Under the pieces are notes generated by a model that saw only the letters and a program-made list of their open reading frames with translations, did not search any database and had not been told where the DNA came from. The position numbers and the translations under genes are program-made. This document shows positions 48,575-57,961 of a stretch of DNA of 64,000 bases, one piece after another. The DNA comes from Bacteroidetes bacterium 41-46 (GTDB lineage: Bacteria > Bacteroidota > Bacteroidia > Bacteroidales > UBA932), in NCBI GenBank assembly GCA_001897515.1, contig MKTA01000032.1:62001-126000 (forward strand). Direction: 5' to 3'. Every line of letters starts with the position of its first letter. The stretch's first letter is position 1.

Positions 48575-49292
48575 CTTCAAACATTATTACTGAAGCAGCT
48601 ACCGAAACATTAAGAGATCCAATTTTTCCGGCCTGAGGGATCCTGGCTTTAATATCTGCAATCCCCAATAATGCATCTGATACACCTCTGTCCTCAGATC
48701 CCATTATTACTGCTGTCGGCTTATTGAAGTCAATCTCGTATATGCTGCTGTCTCCTCTCTCTGTGGCCGCGACAATCTGGAAACCATTCTCTGCTAGCAA
48801 ATAGACAGCTGTTCTTAAATTTGGGACTTTAGAGGTGGAAATTCTCAGCAACGCTCCTGCTGAGGCTTTAATTGCCTCTGCATTTACAGCTGCTCCCCCC
48901 TTTGCTGGTAAAATTATCCCTTTAGCACCTGCACACTCAGCACTTCGAGCAGTAGCACCAAAATTTCTGACATCGCTCACTCCATCAAGTAATATCACCA
49001 TTGGCGATTTATCTGTAGACAAGGCATCCTCTATGAGTTTCTCTATAGTTACATAATCAACCTGTGAGATAAGAGCTACTACGCCCTGGTGACGACCCTT
49101 GGCTACTCTGTTTAACCTCTCTTCCGGAACAAACTGTACCCCTACACCTGCTTCCTGAAGCTGCTTAAGCAACTTGTGGAACTGGGGACCCTCTAACCCC
49201 TGTCTGAACATTACCTTTTCAATTTTTTCCCCAGCCTTCAGAGCCTCCGTAACAGGGTGCATACCAAAAAGATACTCGCTTTTATTTTCCAT
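48552..49292 (-). CDS. rlmB: 23S rRNA 2'-O-ribose G2251 methyltransferase RlmB-type (TrmH family)
   Basis: A 246-residue SPOUT methyltransferase with an L30e-like N-terminal domain (YLFGMHPVTEALKAGEKIEKV, FVPEERLNRVAKGRHQGVVA). The catalytic knot has motif 1 DGVSDVRNFGATARSAECAG, motif 2 VIMGSEDRGVSDALL and motif 3 GSLNVSVAASVIMFEAMRQ. The N-terminal GMHPVxEAL and GRHQGV signatures are typical of RlmB. It is the last gene of the leftward valS-to-rlmB run, 9 bases after the ABC-F gene, and ends inside the convergent paralogue's coding region. Confidence 0.92.
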   Translation of the reverse strand: MENKSEYLFGMHPVTEALKAGEKIEKVMFRQGLEGPQFHKLLKQLQEAGVGVQFVPEERLNRVAKGRHQGVVALISQVDYVTIEKLIEDALSTDKSPMVILLDGVSDVRNFGATARSAECAGAKGIILPAKGGAAVNAEAIKASAGALLRISTSKVPNLRTAVYLLAENGFQIVAATERGDSSIYEIDFNKPTAVIMGSEDRGVSDALLGIADIKARIPQAGKIGSLNVSVAASVIMFEAMRQKGV

Positions 49293-49301
49293 TATCTTAA
49301 A

Positions 49302-51203
49302 TTAATTGTGCAGAGACTCCCACTCATCCATAAGCTTTGAAAGTCTCTCTTTTAAAACATTATAATTATTAATTAGTTCACTAAGTCTTGCCTTGTCTTT
49401 TAACTCTGCAAGCTCAGTTTCTATATTTGCTATATCCGTTTCACACTCCTCTATCAGAGATTCAAATCTTTCAATTTGCTGACGTTTTCTACGCTCCTCT
49501 TTTGCCTTTTCCCTTCCATTATTTTGAATATTTTTTATTGGCTGGGCAGAGTTATCATCTTTATTTTTCTCAATATTATATTCAAACACCTCTTCAGTTC
49601 TTTTCCTTTCAAGATAATCAGAAACGGATCCAATGTGTTCTCTTATTCTTCCATCTTTAAACTCTAGTACCTTATTTACAAGGCCATCTAAAAAATCTCT
49701 GTCATGAGAAACTACTAGCAAGGTGCCATTATATCTTAAAAGAGCCTGCTTTAGAATATCTTTAGATTTGATATCCATATGATTAGTCGGTTCATCAAGT
49801 GCAAGAAGATTATATGGCTTGAGAATCAGTTTTGCCATTGCTAGTCTGGATTTCTCTCCTCCACTTAAAACAGATACCCTTTTGTCAATATCTTCCCCTT
49901 TGAAAAGAAAAGCTCCAAGTATATCTCTAAGCCTTGTTCTGACATCCCCAACAGCTACTTTTTCAAGTGTTTCAAAAACTGTGTCATTACAGTCAAGTAG
50001 TTCGTCTTGGTTTTGAGCGTAATATCCTAAAGAGACATTATGTCCAAGCTCTATTACCCCATGACTTGGATTTATCTCCTTAGAAAGTAGCTTCATAAAT
50101 GTAGTTTTACCCTCTCCGTTTCTTCCTACAAGAGCGATCTTTTCTCCTCTTTCTATGACAATATCTGCCCCCTTGAATACCGTTTTCTCTCCATAAGACT
50201 TTCCTAGTTCCTTTGTTTTAAGTACAACATTTCCAGATCTGGGAGCAGATGGAAACTTAACCGAAATTGAAGATTTATCATCCTCCTCTACTTCAATTCG
50301 GTCAATCTTGTCTAGTTGCTTTATTCTTGATTGAACCTGGTTTGACTTTGTCGCCTTGTACCTAAAACGCTCTATAAACTCTTCGCTCTTTTCAATTAAT
50401 CTCTGTTGATTGTCAAATGCAGCTCTCTGCTGCTCCATTCTCTCTTTTCTTAATATCAGGTATTTTGAATAGGGTACCTTATAATCGTGGATTTTGCCAA
50501 GCATAATCTCTACAGTTCGGTTTGTAACACTATCAAGAAATCTCCTGTCATGTGAAACAAGTATAAGTGCCCCCTGGTATGATGCAAGATACTCCTCCAG
50601 CCATTGTATAGATTCAATGTCAAGGTGATTTGTGGGTTCGTCCAGAAGAAGAGTTGTAGGAGATGAAAGCAGGATTTTCGCCAGCTCTATACGCATGTTC
50701 CACCCCTGACTAAAGGTTGATGTAGGGCGATCTAGTTCTTTTGGCCGAAATCCTAATCCAAACAGAGTCTTCTCTGCCGTGCCTCTGGGATTGCCATCTT
50801 CAATTATTGTGAGTTTGTCATGTAGATCATTAAGCTCAATAATAAGTTTATGATAACTTTCGCTTTCATAATCATTTCTTTCAGATAGTTTTAGAGAAAT
50901 ATTGTCAATATTCTCTTTAATAGCATCTATATGAGAGAATGCAAGCATAGCTTCCTCAATTACACTTTTGTCTTTATTATGCTCCATCTCTTGAGGCAGA
51001 TAGCCAATTTTTTCAGAAGATGGAATCATTACTTTACCGGAAGAGGGTCTCCCTACTCCAGCAAGTATTTTTAAAATAGTAGATTTGCCGGATCCGTTTT
51101 TTCCAACCAGTCCGATTTTGTCCCTGTCACCGACATGGAAATTAACTTCACTGAAGAGATCTGAACCGCCAAAGGTTACTACAAGGTCATTAATTGATAT
51201 CAC
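49302..51203 (-). CDS. ABC-F family ATPase (Uup/YdiF-like)
   Basis: Soluble tandem-ABC protein that acts on ribosomes or in translation. The start is proposed at GTG 51203 ([16 protein letters not shown]), giving 634 residues; the longer frame runs far into tatC. The first ABC domain has Walker A GLVGKNGSGKST, a divergent signature TFSQGWNMRIELAK and Walker B LLLDEPTNHLD. The interdomain linker (about 240-310) is followed by a second ABC domain with ALVGRNGEGKTT and LSGGEKSRLAMAK. A charged coiled-coil C-terminus follows (KAKEERRKRQQIERFE). It overlaps tatC by 14 bases with this start. Antibiotic resistance cannot be inferred. Confidence 0.93.
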   Translation of the reverse strand: MISINDLVVTFGGSDLFSEVNFHVGDRDKIGLVGKNGSGKSTILKILAGVGRPSSGKVMIPSSEKIGYLPQEMEHNKDKSVIEEAMLAFSHIDAIKENIDNISLKLSERNDYESESYHKLIIELNDLHDKLTIIEDGNPRGTAEKTLFGLGFRPKELDRPTSTFSQGWNMRIELAKILLSSPTTLLLDEPTNHLDIESIQWLEEYLASYQGALILVSHDRRFLDSVTNRTVEIMLGKIHDYKVPYSKYLILRKERMEQQRAAFDNQQRLIEKSEEFIERFRYKATKSNQVQSRIKQLDKIDRIEVEEDDKSSISVKFPSAPRSGNVVLKTKELGKSYGEKTVFKGADIVIERGEKIALVGRNGEGKTTFMKLLSKEINPSHGVIELGHNVSLGYYAQNQDELLDCNDTVFETLEKVAVGDVRTRLRDILGAFLFKGEDIDKRVSVLSGGEKSRLAMAKLILKPYNLLALDEPTNHMDIKSKDILKQALLRYNGTLLVVSHDRDFLDGLVNKVLEFKDGRIREHIGSVSDYLERKRTEEVFEYNIEKNKDDNSAQPIKNIQNNGREKAKEERRKRQQIERFESLIEECETDIANIETELAELKDKARLSELINNYNVLKERLSKLMDEWESLHN

Positions 51204-51942
51204 GACAGATAAGTATGCTGAATTCGTAAAGAAGATAAAGCGGCATCGCAACTACCATAAGGGTAAAAGCATCTCCGCTTGGTGTAATTATGGCTGCAGC
51301 TATCAAAAGAAATACAAATGCGTGTTTTCTGTACTTTATTAACAATGATTTGCTGATAATGCCTATTCTGGACAATATGAGTGCAAGTGCCGGCATCTCA
51401 AATACAATCCCCATAATGAGAATCAGCCGGGTAAACATTGAAATATAAGATTGAAGAGAGATTTGATTGGGTACATATTCGCTTACCTGATAAGTTCCAA
51501 GGAATCTTAATGTAAGAGGAAATACAAAGAGGTATCCAATAACAACTCCTGTTAAGAATAGCAGGGAACCGAAACCAAATGCTCTGCGCGTTGCTCTCTG
51601 TTCGTTTTCATATAAACCAGGCTTAATAAAGGACCAAAATTGATATAAAATGTATGGGACTGCCAGTATAAACGACAGAGTTAGTGAAACAGATATATGG
51701 ATAAAAAACTGGGCAGAAAGATCAATGTTAATCAGATTTATATTGAAATCTGACGGAAATGCACCTTCAAGCCACCTGTATAGTATAAAGCTCTGTTTAG
51801 TTGGTGCAAAAATAATATAGTCAAAGAGATACTCCTTTGCCAGGAATACAGGCACGGCAATAATAATAATCGCAATGGCAGACCTGAACAAAACACCTCT
51901 AAGTTCGTCCAGATGATCCCAAAAGGTCATCTCGCTACTCAC
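51190..51942 (-). CDS. tatC: Sec-independent (twin-arginine) translocase subunit TatC
   Basis: Receptor core of the Tat system that exports folded proteins. The 250-residue product starts [20 protein letters not shown], the conserved cytoplasmic N-terminus (with HLxELR) that contacts the twin-arginine signal. It has six membrane helices, and the periplasmic loop and [16 protein letters not shown] segment match TatC. Its ATG overlaps the tatA stop by 4 bases. No obvious Tat substrate with an RR signal is encoded in the window. Confidence 0.96.
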   Translation of the reverse strand: MSSEMTFWDHLDELRGVLFRSAIAIIIIAVPVFLAKEYLFDYIIFAPTKQSFILYRWLEGAFPSDFNINLINIDLSAQFFIHISVSLTLSFILAVPYILYQFWSFIKPGLYENEQRATRRAFGFGSLLFLTGVVIGYLFVFPLTLRFLGTYQVSEYVPNQISLQSYISMFTRLILIMGIVFEMPALALILSRIGIISKSLLIKYRKHAFVFLLIAAAIITPSGDAFTLMVVAMPLYLLYEFSILICRDIN

Positions 51943-52145
51943 TTCTTCTCATTGTCTTTATTGGTATCTGTTGTATTGATTTCATCCTCAATACCTTTAA
52001 CCCCGTCTTTAAAGCTTTTTACCCCTTTACCAATACCCTTCATTAATTCGGGAATTTTTTTACCTCCAAAAAGTAAAAGGACAATGAGGGCTATAATGAT
52101 AATCTCTGTTGCTCCTATTGAGCCAAGAAAAAGTAGGTTATTCAT
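51939..52145 (-). CDS. tatA: Twin-arginine translocase subunit TatA/E
   Basis: Pore-forming Tat subunit. The start is set at ATG 52145 ([17 protein letters not shown]), giving 68 residues; the longer frame adds 15 residues that do not fit. A single membrane helix ([20 protein letters not shown]) is followed by an amphipathic helix ([13 protein letters not shown]) and an acidic tail, the TatA pattern. No TatB is seen, consistent with minimal TatAC systems. Confidence 0.95.
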   Translation of the reverse strand: MNNLLFLGSIGATEIIIIALIVLLLFGGKKIPELMKGIGKGVKSFKDGVKGIEDEINTTDTNKDNEKK

Positions 52146-52155
52146 TTTGTTTGTT

Positions 52156-52569
52156 TTATATTGTTTCAAAAAATGGTTTAAATGCATCAACTACATATTC
52201 TGGAGCTCTTGTAGGTTTTCTGCTATCAGAATGGATAAAACCCAATGTTACACTACCTGAAGCAACTCTCTCGTTTTTATCATTAAAAATGCAAGAGTCA
52301 ATCCTAATCTTAACTTTTGGTAGCTCTTTTATTGTGCTGATAATTTTTATCTCCTCCCCCATTTTAACGGGTATTTTATAATCGCATTCAACATGAATAA
52401 CAGGCATCATAATCCCTGATTCTTCAATTTTATTAATTGGAAGACCCAATTCTTTCAATGCTTTGCTCCTGGCAGTTTCAAAATATCTTATGTAATTGGA
52501 ATGATGAACAATGCCCATCAGATCTGTTTCATAGTATCTTACTTCAAGAGTTGTCTCAGATGTGAACAT
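52156..52569 (-). CDS. YbgC/FadM-type acyl-CoA thioesterase
   Basis: Hotdog-fold 4-hydroxybenzoyl-CoA-thioesterase-like enzyme of 137 residues. The catalytic motif [20 protein letters not shown] contains the family Asp, with [15 protein letters not shown] as the second conserved segment. The acyl-CoA substrate is unknown. It lies 10 bases upstream of tatA and 2 bases after the PCMD lipoprotein gene; YbgC-type genes also neighbour envelope-transport genes in other phyla, but a functional link here is not shown. Confidence 0.9.
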   Translation of the reverse strand: MFTSETTLEVRYYETDLMGIVHHSNYIRYFETARSKALKELGLPINKIEESGIMMPVIHVECDYKIPVKMGEEIKIISTIKELPKVKIRIDSCIFNDKNERVASGSVTLGFIHSDSRKPTRAPEYVVDAFKPFFETI

Positions 52570-52571
52570 AC

Positions 52572-54902
52572 CTATTTAATTTTTATTGAACCATTACCGG
52601 GCAGGTGGTAAATCAATCTTATTGAATCTACATCAAGCACGCTCCCGTCTGCGCCTGTAAATATTTCCCCAAAGATACTAGATGAAATTGAAACTGAAAT
52701 ATATTTTGAACCCTCCATCCAATTGTCATAAGAAAAATCAATTATTGACCTTGTCCATTCACTATTCCCTGAAAAAATATAAGAGGCAGATGCAACAAGA
52801 TTCTCCTGAGAGTTGTTCCAAAGATCTGCTTTAAGCAATCCCTGGTCATTTCCGGCGACTGTTTCAACTGGATTGAAAGCAGGAATAGTAGTTGAAGTAA
52901 TCTTAGGAGAAGTTTTTACTAAGGTCTCTCCCTTTCGGTATTTATGCCAGATAATGAGTTGTTTAGGCAGGTAGTATGTGTTAAATGGTATCCCCTTTAC
53001 AATCATTCTTCCTGGTGAATAGACATCTGCTGTAGCCGTGCTATATCTAAATTTGCCCAAAAAGAGATTTCCGGAAGTTAAAGAAGTGACCTTAATTATA
53101 TCTGCAAAATTTATTGTTGAAAGTTTTGTGAGTATTCTGGCTGCATATTTTGATTGGTAGCCATCCACTCTTACTACATTAACTGCTGATGGATTATTTG
53201 AGCTGTTCCAGCCGGAACCATCACTTGGGAAGATGGATGTCTCTAGGCTCTTAAACTGAGGATGTACTACCCACTCTTCAAAATCTTTGTTAGGTAGCTG
53301 GGGTGCAGGTATTACTCTTATTGTCCACTCTCTGGAGCTGCCACTCTCAGAAATTATTTTGAATTTTTTTGTACCACCCCAAGGAATTTCAACAACACCT
53401 CCTGAGACCATCCCCTCAATTTTTGATCCGGTAGATGTTTCTATTATTGGAGTAAGCTTTAAAGAGGTATTGTACTCAAAATTTTCACACACAATTACTA
53501 TTTCACTAATTTCCGGCTCAATATATATTTCGTCAACTGAGTATGAGAAAGAGGGTTTACCGTAATGGAAACCTGTCACATCCGCCTGATTTGAAAGAGG
53601 AGTTAATCTATTTACAAGCTTTAATGACCATAATTCATTTTTGCCATTTCTTGTAAGATTAAATGTCTTATAATCATTCATAGAGGAAAAGTTGATATCA
53701 GCAGAGAGACTATTCTCTGTGGGTTGTGAAAGTAAAATAGAGAAATCGTTTATTATCAGTGGAAACTCTCCATTTGAGAGAACAGGGATGGAGATTTCTC
53801 TTAATTCCGGATAAATCTCAGGAGGACCTAATTTTATGTCGTTATCAGATGAATAATAGGAGCCCCATTCTACTCCGGTTACTTTTATAATTGTGTTTGT
53901 TTGTCTAAAAACAATTTCCCATTTATTATAGTTTCCGGTTATATTGTCTATAATAATTAACTGGTGGGAATCATCTTCATTTTGAAAAATATACTCCTCA
54001 CCACTATATACCGAGGAACCTGTAATGAACTCATTAAAACTAAAATTGAAAAGTACGCCAAAGTTTTCTGCTTTCTTATCTCCTGAATAGTAAAGAATTA
54101 CCTGCCGGTCTTTTGTGTTAAAAGTGACAGTGTCTAAATTATGTAAAGATGAAGTAAATTTTGCATCAAAATGATTAAATGGATTAATAAGCCTCTGGTT
54201 TGATGTAATATCCTCTTTAGCATTAATTATAGAAACTTGCCATTTCTCCTCTCTCCCACTCTCACTTAATAAGTTTAATGTTTTTGTTTCTCCCTGAAAC
54301 GAAAATGTTAGCGACTCTCCCTTTTCCCAGTCGGTAAATACAGCACCTTCTGAAACCTCAACCTCGGGATTGATAATCAGGGGATAAGTTGGATCAACAG
54401 CGTATATTTTTACAATAGACTCTGTGGGGTCAGCAAAAGCCTCCTCTCCTACATTTAAAATACCATTAGATGAACTCTTAATCTTGAACTTCAGAATCTC
54501 GGATATCTCATTGGAAGATATAAGATTAAGCTTAATCTCATATCGTTTTGGCATTCCGCTCTCAGAAACTATTGTAATTGTATTAATTGAATTTAAGACA
54601 GGAAAAATCAACGAGCCATCATCTTCAAGACCAAGTATTTTTACCTTGCTGTCATTACAGATTATTGTTGGATATAACTTAAGCGGAAAGAGATATTTTC
54701 CAAATTTTACTGGAATAATTACTGATGACTCTTCAACTACAGGATTATCCAGAAGAACCTTTTCAGGTTCAACATTGTCAATACTTACGCTAATAATTAT
54801 GTTATCGTCACTTAGTTGTGCTACTTTTTCACAAGAGTGTAAAATCACAGCTACAAAAACTGCGATCAAACACAATTTATATGTAGCACAAATCTTTATC
54901 AT
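52572..54902 (-). CDS. PCMD-domain surface lipoprotein with five tandem repeats
   Basis: A 776-residue lipoprotein (lipobox VILHSC, Cys24). Residues about 33-532 contain five beta-rich repeats, each ending in a similar strand. The repeat ends are SESGMPKRYEIKLN (~127), SESGREEKWQVSI (~226), ITGNYNKWEIVF (~332), RNGKNELWSLKLV (~430) and SESGSSREWTIRV (~530), as in DUF5018-like/Ig-like surface proteins. From about residue 537 (LPNKDFEEWV) to the end is a PCMD-type (putative carbohydrate metabolism) domain, with NLFLGKFRY and a jellyroll-like end (YISVSISSSIFGEIFTGADG). It is probably surface-exposed and glycan-binding. It is coupled to valS by a 4-base overlap, an odd partner. Confidence 0.78.
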   Translation of the reverse strand: MIKICATYKLCLIAVFVAVILHSCEKVAQLSDDNIIISVSIDNVEPEKVLLDNPVVEESSVIIPVKFGKYLFPLKLYPTIICNDSKVKILGLEDDGSLIFPVLNSINTITIVSESGMPKRYEIKLNLISSNEISEILKFKIKSSSNGILNVGEEAFADPTESIVKIYAVDPTYPLIINPEVEVSEGAVFTDWEKGESLTFSFQGETKTLNLLSESGREEKWQVSIINAKEDITSNQRLINPFNHFDAKFTSSLHNLDTVTFNTKDRQVILYYSGDKKAENFGVLFNFSFNEFITGSSVYSGEEYIFQNEDDSHQLIIIDNITGNYNKWEIVFRQTNTIIKVTGVEWGSYYSSDNDIKLGPPEIYPELREISIPVLSNGEFPLIINDFSILLSQPTENSLSADINFSSMNDYKTFNLTRNGKNELWSLKLVNRLTPLSNQADVTGFHYGKPSFSYSVDEIYIEPEISEIVIVCENFEYNTSLKLTPIIETSTGSKIEGMVSGGVVEIPWGGTKKFKIISESGSSREWTIRVIPAPQLPNKDFEEWVVHPQFKSLETSIFPSDGSGWNSSNNPSAVNVVRVDGYQSKYAARILTKLSTINFADIIKVTSLTSGNLFLGKFRYSTATADVYSPGRMIVKGIPFNTYYLPKQLIIWHKYRKGETLVKTSPKITSTTIPAFNPVETVAGNDQGLLKADLWNNSQENLVASASYIFSGNSEWTRSIIDFSYDNWMEGSKYISVSISSSIFGEIFTGADGSVLDVDSIRLIYHLPGNGSIKIK

Positions 54903-57553
54903 AATTTTAATAAATCCTCACGGGCTCTTGTTAGTTTTTCAATTTTTGTAATTGCGTCTCTCTGTTTGTTGTATTCTGTCTCAACAACCTCTTTTGGTGC
55001 ACTTTCCACAAATCTTGGATTTGAAAGTTTTTTATTTACGCTGTTTAAAAATCCGTCCAATCTTTTAATCTCTGCGTCAATTTTTTCTACCTCCTGCTCT
55101 TTGTCTATGTAATTATCAAGCGGTATGAAAAACTCTGTCGTACCAACCATAAAAGAGGCTCCGGCATTATTACTCCCTCTCTCTGATATGGGTTTTACAG
55201 ATTCAATATTTACCAATTTTGTTATAAATGACAGAAGTTCAGACGGAATTGAGTTGTCTGTAACAAAGAGTTTTAGAGTCTCCTTAAGTGAAATATTACG
55301 TGACTGCCTTATATTCCGGATATTAACTATGGCCTCCTTGCACTCCTCTGCCTTCTTAATAAATGATAAGTCATATTCTACTGCCTTAGGCATACATGAT
55401 ATCATTATACTATCGCCCTCATCTCTCTTTTCTAGATTCTGCCATAGCTCCTCTGTAATGAATGGCATAAATGGGTGAAGCAATCTTAAAAGCTTGTCAA
55501 AGAACTCATTTGTTGACTGATGGGTATGGATGTCAATCTTCTCTCCTCTGCCAGGCTTAATAATCTCAAGATACCAAGAACAGAAATCATCCCAAAATAG
55601 CTTATACAATGTCATAAGTGCATCAGATATTCTGAACTTTGAGAAATGATCCTCAATAATTGTGAAGGAGTATGACAACAGATTGTCAAACCATTTTACT
55701 GCAGTGGCTGATCTTTCGTTTTGAGAAACATTATCGCTACTCTCCCATCCTGACACGAGTCTGTATGCATTCCATATTTTGTTTGAAAAATTCCTCCCCT
55801 GTTCAACCTGACTCTCGTCAAAGAGTATATCGTTTCCGGCACTGCTACAGAGTAGCATACCAACACGGACTCCATCTGCACCATAAATCTTCATCAAATC
55901 TATGGGATCTGGCGAATTACCCAGGGACTTAGACATCTTTCTTCCAAGTTTATCTCTCACAATTCCGGTTAAATATACGTTTCTAAAAGGCATATTTCCG
56001 CAAAACTCATCACCAGCCATAACCATCCTCGCTACCCAGAAAAACAGGATTTCAGGAGCAGTGACTAGATCATTGGTTGGATAGTAATATTCAAGATCTC
56101 TGTTTGGCTTTTTATCTGGAAATCCTGGTTTTTCAGGATCAAAAACAGAAATTGGCCACAGCCAGGAAGAGAACCATGTGTCCAGTACATCGGGATCCTG
56201 TATAAGCATATGCTCTTCAATTCCAGAGTCTCTTTTTTTTGCCTCAACTAATGCCTCTTTTATATCTGCAGCTACAACATAGCTTCCGTCAGGCAGGTAC
56301 CATGCCGGGATTCTCTGCCCCCACCACAATTGTCTGGATATGCACCAATCTTTTACATTCTCCATCCAGTGTCTGTATGAATTCCTGAACTTATCCGGTA
56401 TAAGTTTAATTTTGTCCTCATCTATATATTCTAAGGCTCTGGAGGCTGCATCATCCATCTTCATAAACCACTGAAGAGATAGTTTTGGTTCAATTACTGC
56501 ATTTGTCCTTTCTGAGTATCCAATTTGAGAAGTGTAATCCTCCTCTCTCTCCATATGCCCCTTTTCATAAAGCATTCCCACAATTTTTTTGCGTGCTTCA
56601 AATCTCTCTTCTCCGACAAATATCTTTGCCTCTTCATTAAGTCTTCCCCACTTATCTATTATGTCTGTGAAAGGCAAATTATGTCTTAACCCAATCTCAT
56701 AGTCGTTTATATCGTGTGCAGGAGTAACCTTAAGGCATCCTGTTCCAAAATCCATGGTTACATAATTGTCCTGAATAATTGGAATCTCCTTTTCTATCAG
56801 AGGGATTAAAACTTTTTTACCTTTAAGATATGAGTACCTTTCATCGTCAGGGTGAATACAAACAGCTGAATCAGCCATTATTGTTTCAGGTCTGGTAGTA
56901 GCAACAACAATATACCTGTCGGTCTTTTTGCCATTATCAGATATATAGTATCTTAAATGATATAATTTTGATTTTGTCTCTTTTCTGATTACCTCTTCGT
57001 CACTTACAGCTGTTTGACCCTCAGGATCCCAGTTCACCATTCTGACGCCTCTGTATATCAACCCCTTTTTGTAGTAATGTACAAAAGTGTTAATCACGCC
57101 ATCACTTAACTCTGGGTCCATTGTAAATTTAGTCCTATCCCAATCGCAAGATGCACCCAGTTTTTTAAGCTGCTCAAGAATAATTCCACCATGCTTCTCC
57201 TTCCAATCCCAGGCATGTTTAAGAAACTCCTCTCTCGTTATTTCGGATTTCTCAATACCTTCTGCCTTGAGCTTGGATACAACCTTAGCCTCAGTAGCAA
57301 TTGATGCGTGATCCGTTCCTGGAACCCAGCATGCATTCTTGCCTGACATTCTTGCCCTTCTGATTAATACATCCTGTATTGTATTATTTAGCATATGTCC
57401 CATATGAAGTACTCCTGTTACGTTAGGGGGGGGTATTACAATAGTGTAAGGCTCCCTTTCATCCGGCTCAGAATGAAATAATTTGTGGCTTAGCCAGTAT
57501 GAGTACCATTTCTCCTCAGTCCCTGCGGGGTCGTATTTTGCTGGAATCTCCAT
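54899..57553 (-). CDS. valS: Valyl-tRNA synthetase
   Basis: Class I aminoacyl-tRNA synthetase of 884 residues. The HIGH motif appears as HMGH (residues 50-53, PPNVTGVLHMGH) and the KMSKS loop as RKMSKSLGNSPDPID. The editing domain (VVATTRPETIMADSAVCIHP) is present, as are the anticodon-binding domain and a short C-terminal coiled coil (VEKIDAEIKRLDGFLNSVNK). It is the first gene of the leftward run that continues through the PCMD lipoprotein, thioesterase, tatAC, ABC-F and rlmB. Confidence 0.97.
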   Translation of the reverse strand: MEIPAKYDPAGTEEKWYSYWLSHKLFHSEPDEREPYTIVIPPPNVTGVLHMGHMLNNTIQDVLIRRARMSGKNACWVPGTDHASIATEAKVVSKLKAEGIEKSEITREEFLKHAWDWKEKHGGIILEQLKKLGASCDWDRTKFTMDPELSDGVINTFVHYYKKGLIYRGVRMVNWDPEGQTAVSDEEVIRKETKSKLYHLRYYISDNGKKTDRYIVVATTRPETIMADSAVCIHPDDERYSYLKGKKVLIPLIEKEIPIIQDNYVTMDFGTGCLKVTPAHDINDYEIGLRHNLPFTDIIDKWGRLNEEAKIFVGEERFEARKKIVGMLYEKGHMEREEDYTSQIGYSERTNAVIEPKLSLQWFMKMDDAASRALEYIDEDKIKLIPDKFRNSYRHWMENVKDWCISRQLWWGQRIPAWYLPDGSYVVAADIKEALVEAKKRDSGIEEHMLIQDPDVLDTWFSSWLWPISVFDPEKPGFPDKKPNRDLEYYYPTNDLVTAPEILFFWVARMVMAGDEFCGNMPFRNVYLTGIVRDKLGRKMSKSLGNSPDPIDLMKIYGADGVRVGMLLCSSAGNDILFDESQVEQGRNFSNKIWNAYRLVSGWESSDNVSQNERSATAVKWFDNLLSYSFTIIEDHFSKFRISDALMTLYKLFWDDFCSWYLEIIKPGRGEKIDIHTHQSTNEFFDKLLRLLHPFMPFITEELWQNLEKRDEGDSIMISCMPKAVEYDLSFIKKAEECKEAIVNIRNIRQSRNISLKETLKLFVTDNSIPSELLSFITKLVNIESVKPISERGSNNAGASFMVGTTEFFIPLDNYIDKEQEVEKIDAEIKRLDGFLNSVNKKLSNPRFVESAPKEVVETEYNKQRDAITKIEKLTRAREDLLKL

Positions 57554-57579
57554 AAAACTTTATATGATTTAACAATCTA

Positions 57580-57587
57580 CAAATGTA
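57580..57587 (-). promoter_or_regulatory. Candidate -7 element for the valS run
   Basis: TACATTTG on the minus strand, 27 bases upstream of the valS ATG. The -33 region is unclear. Confidence 0.45.
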
Positions 57588-57600
57588 TGAATTTTTATCT

Positions 57601-57608
57601 TATATTTG
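57601..57608 (+). promoter_or_regulatory. Candidate -7 element for the DUF3467-etf operon
   Basis: TATATTTG, 27 bases upstream of ATG 57635. It lies downstream of the alternative start at 57587, so the shorter product is preferred. Confidence 0.5.
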
Positions 57609-57634
57609 CGAACCATATAATTACACTAATAAAA

Positions 57635-57943
57635 ATGAACGCTGATAATGAGCTAAATATAGAGTTGAGTGCAGAAGTTGCCGAAGGAGCTTACTCAAAT
57701 CTTGCAATAATTACACATTCTAGTAGTGAATTTATAATTGATTTCATACGAATGATGCCAGGGGTGCCTAAACCTAAGGTTGACAGTAGAATAATTATGA
57801 CTGCAGAGAATGCAAAAAGGGTGCTTAAAGCACTAGAGGATAATATTAACAAGTTTGAAGATCAATTTGGAGAAATTATCATTCATAATAATGAGAATGG
57901 ATCTATTCCAATGGCCTTTGGTAATAATAATGCCGAGGCCTGA
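57635..57943 (+). CDS. DUF3467 family protein
   Basis: A 103-residue cytoplasmic protein. The start at ATG 57635 (MNADNELNIELSAEVAEGAY) matches the conserved family beginning and follows a -7 box. The DUF3467 pattern is EVAEGAYSNLAIITHSSSEFIIDF, RMMPGVPKPKVDSRIIMT and AKRVLKALEDNINKFEDQFG. The function of the family is unknown. It lies 18 bases upstream of etfB and is probably in the same operon. Confidence 0.88.
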   Translation: MNADNELNIELSAEVAEGAYSNLAIITHSSSEFIIDFIRMMPGVPKPKVDSRIIMTAENAKRVLKALEDNINKFEDQFGEIIIHNNENGSIPMAFGNNNAEA

Positions 57944-57961
57944 AAACAATAATTAACAAAT

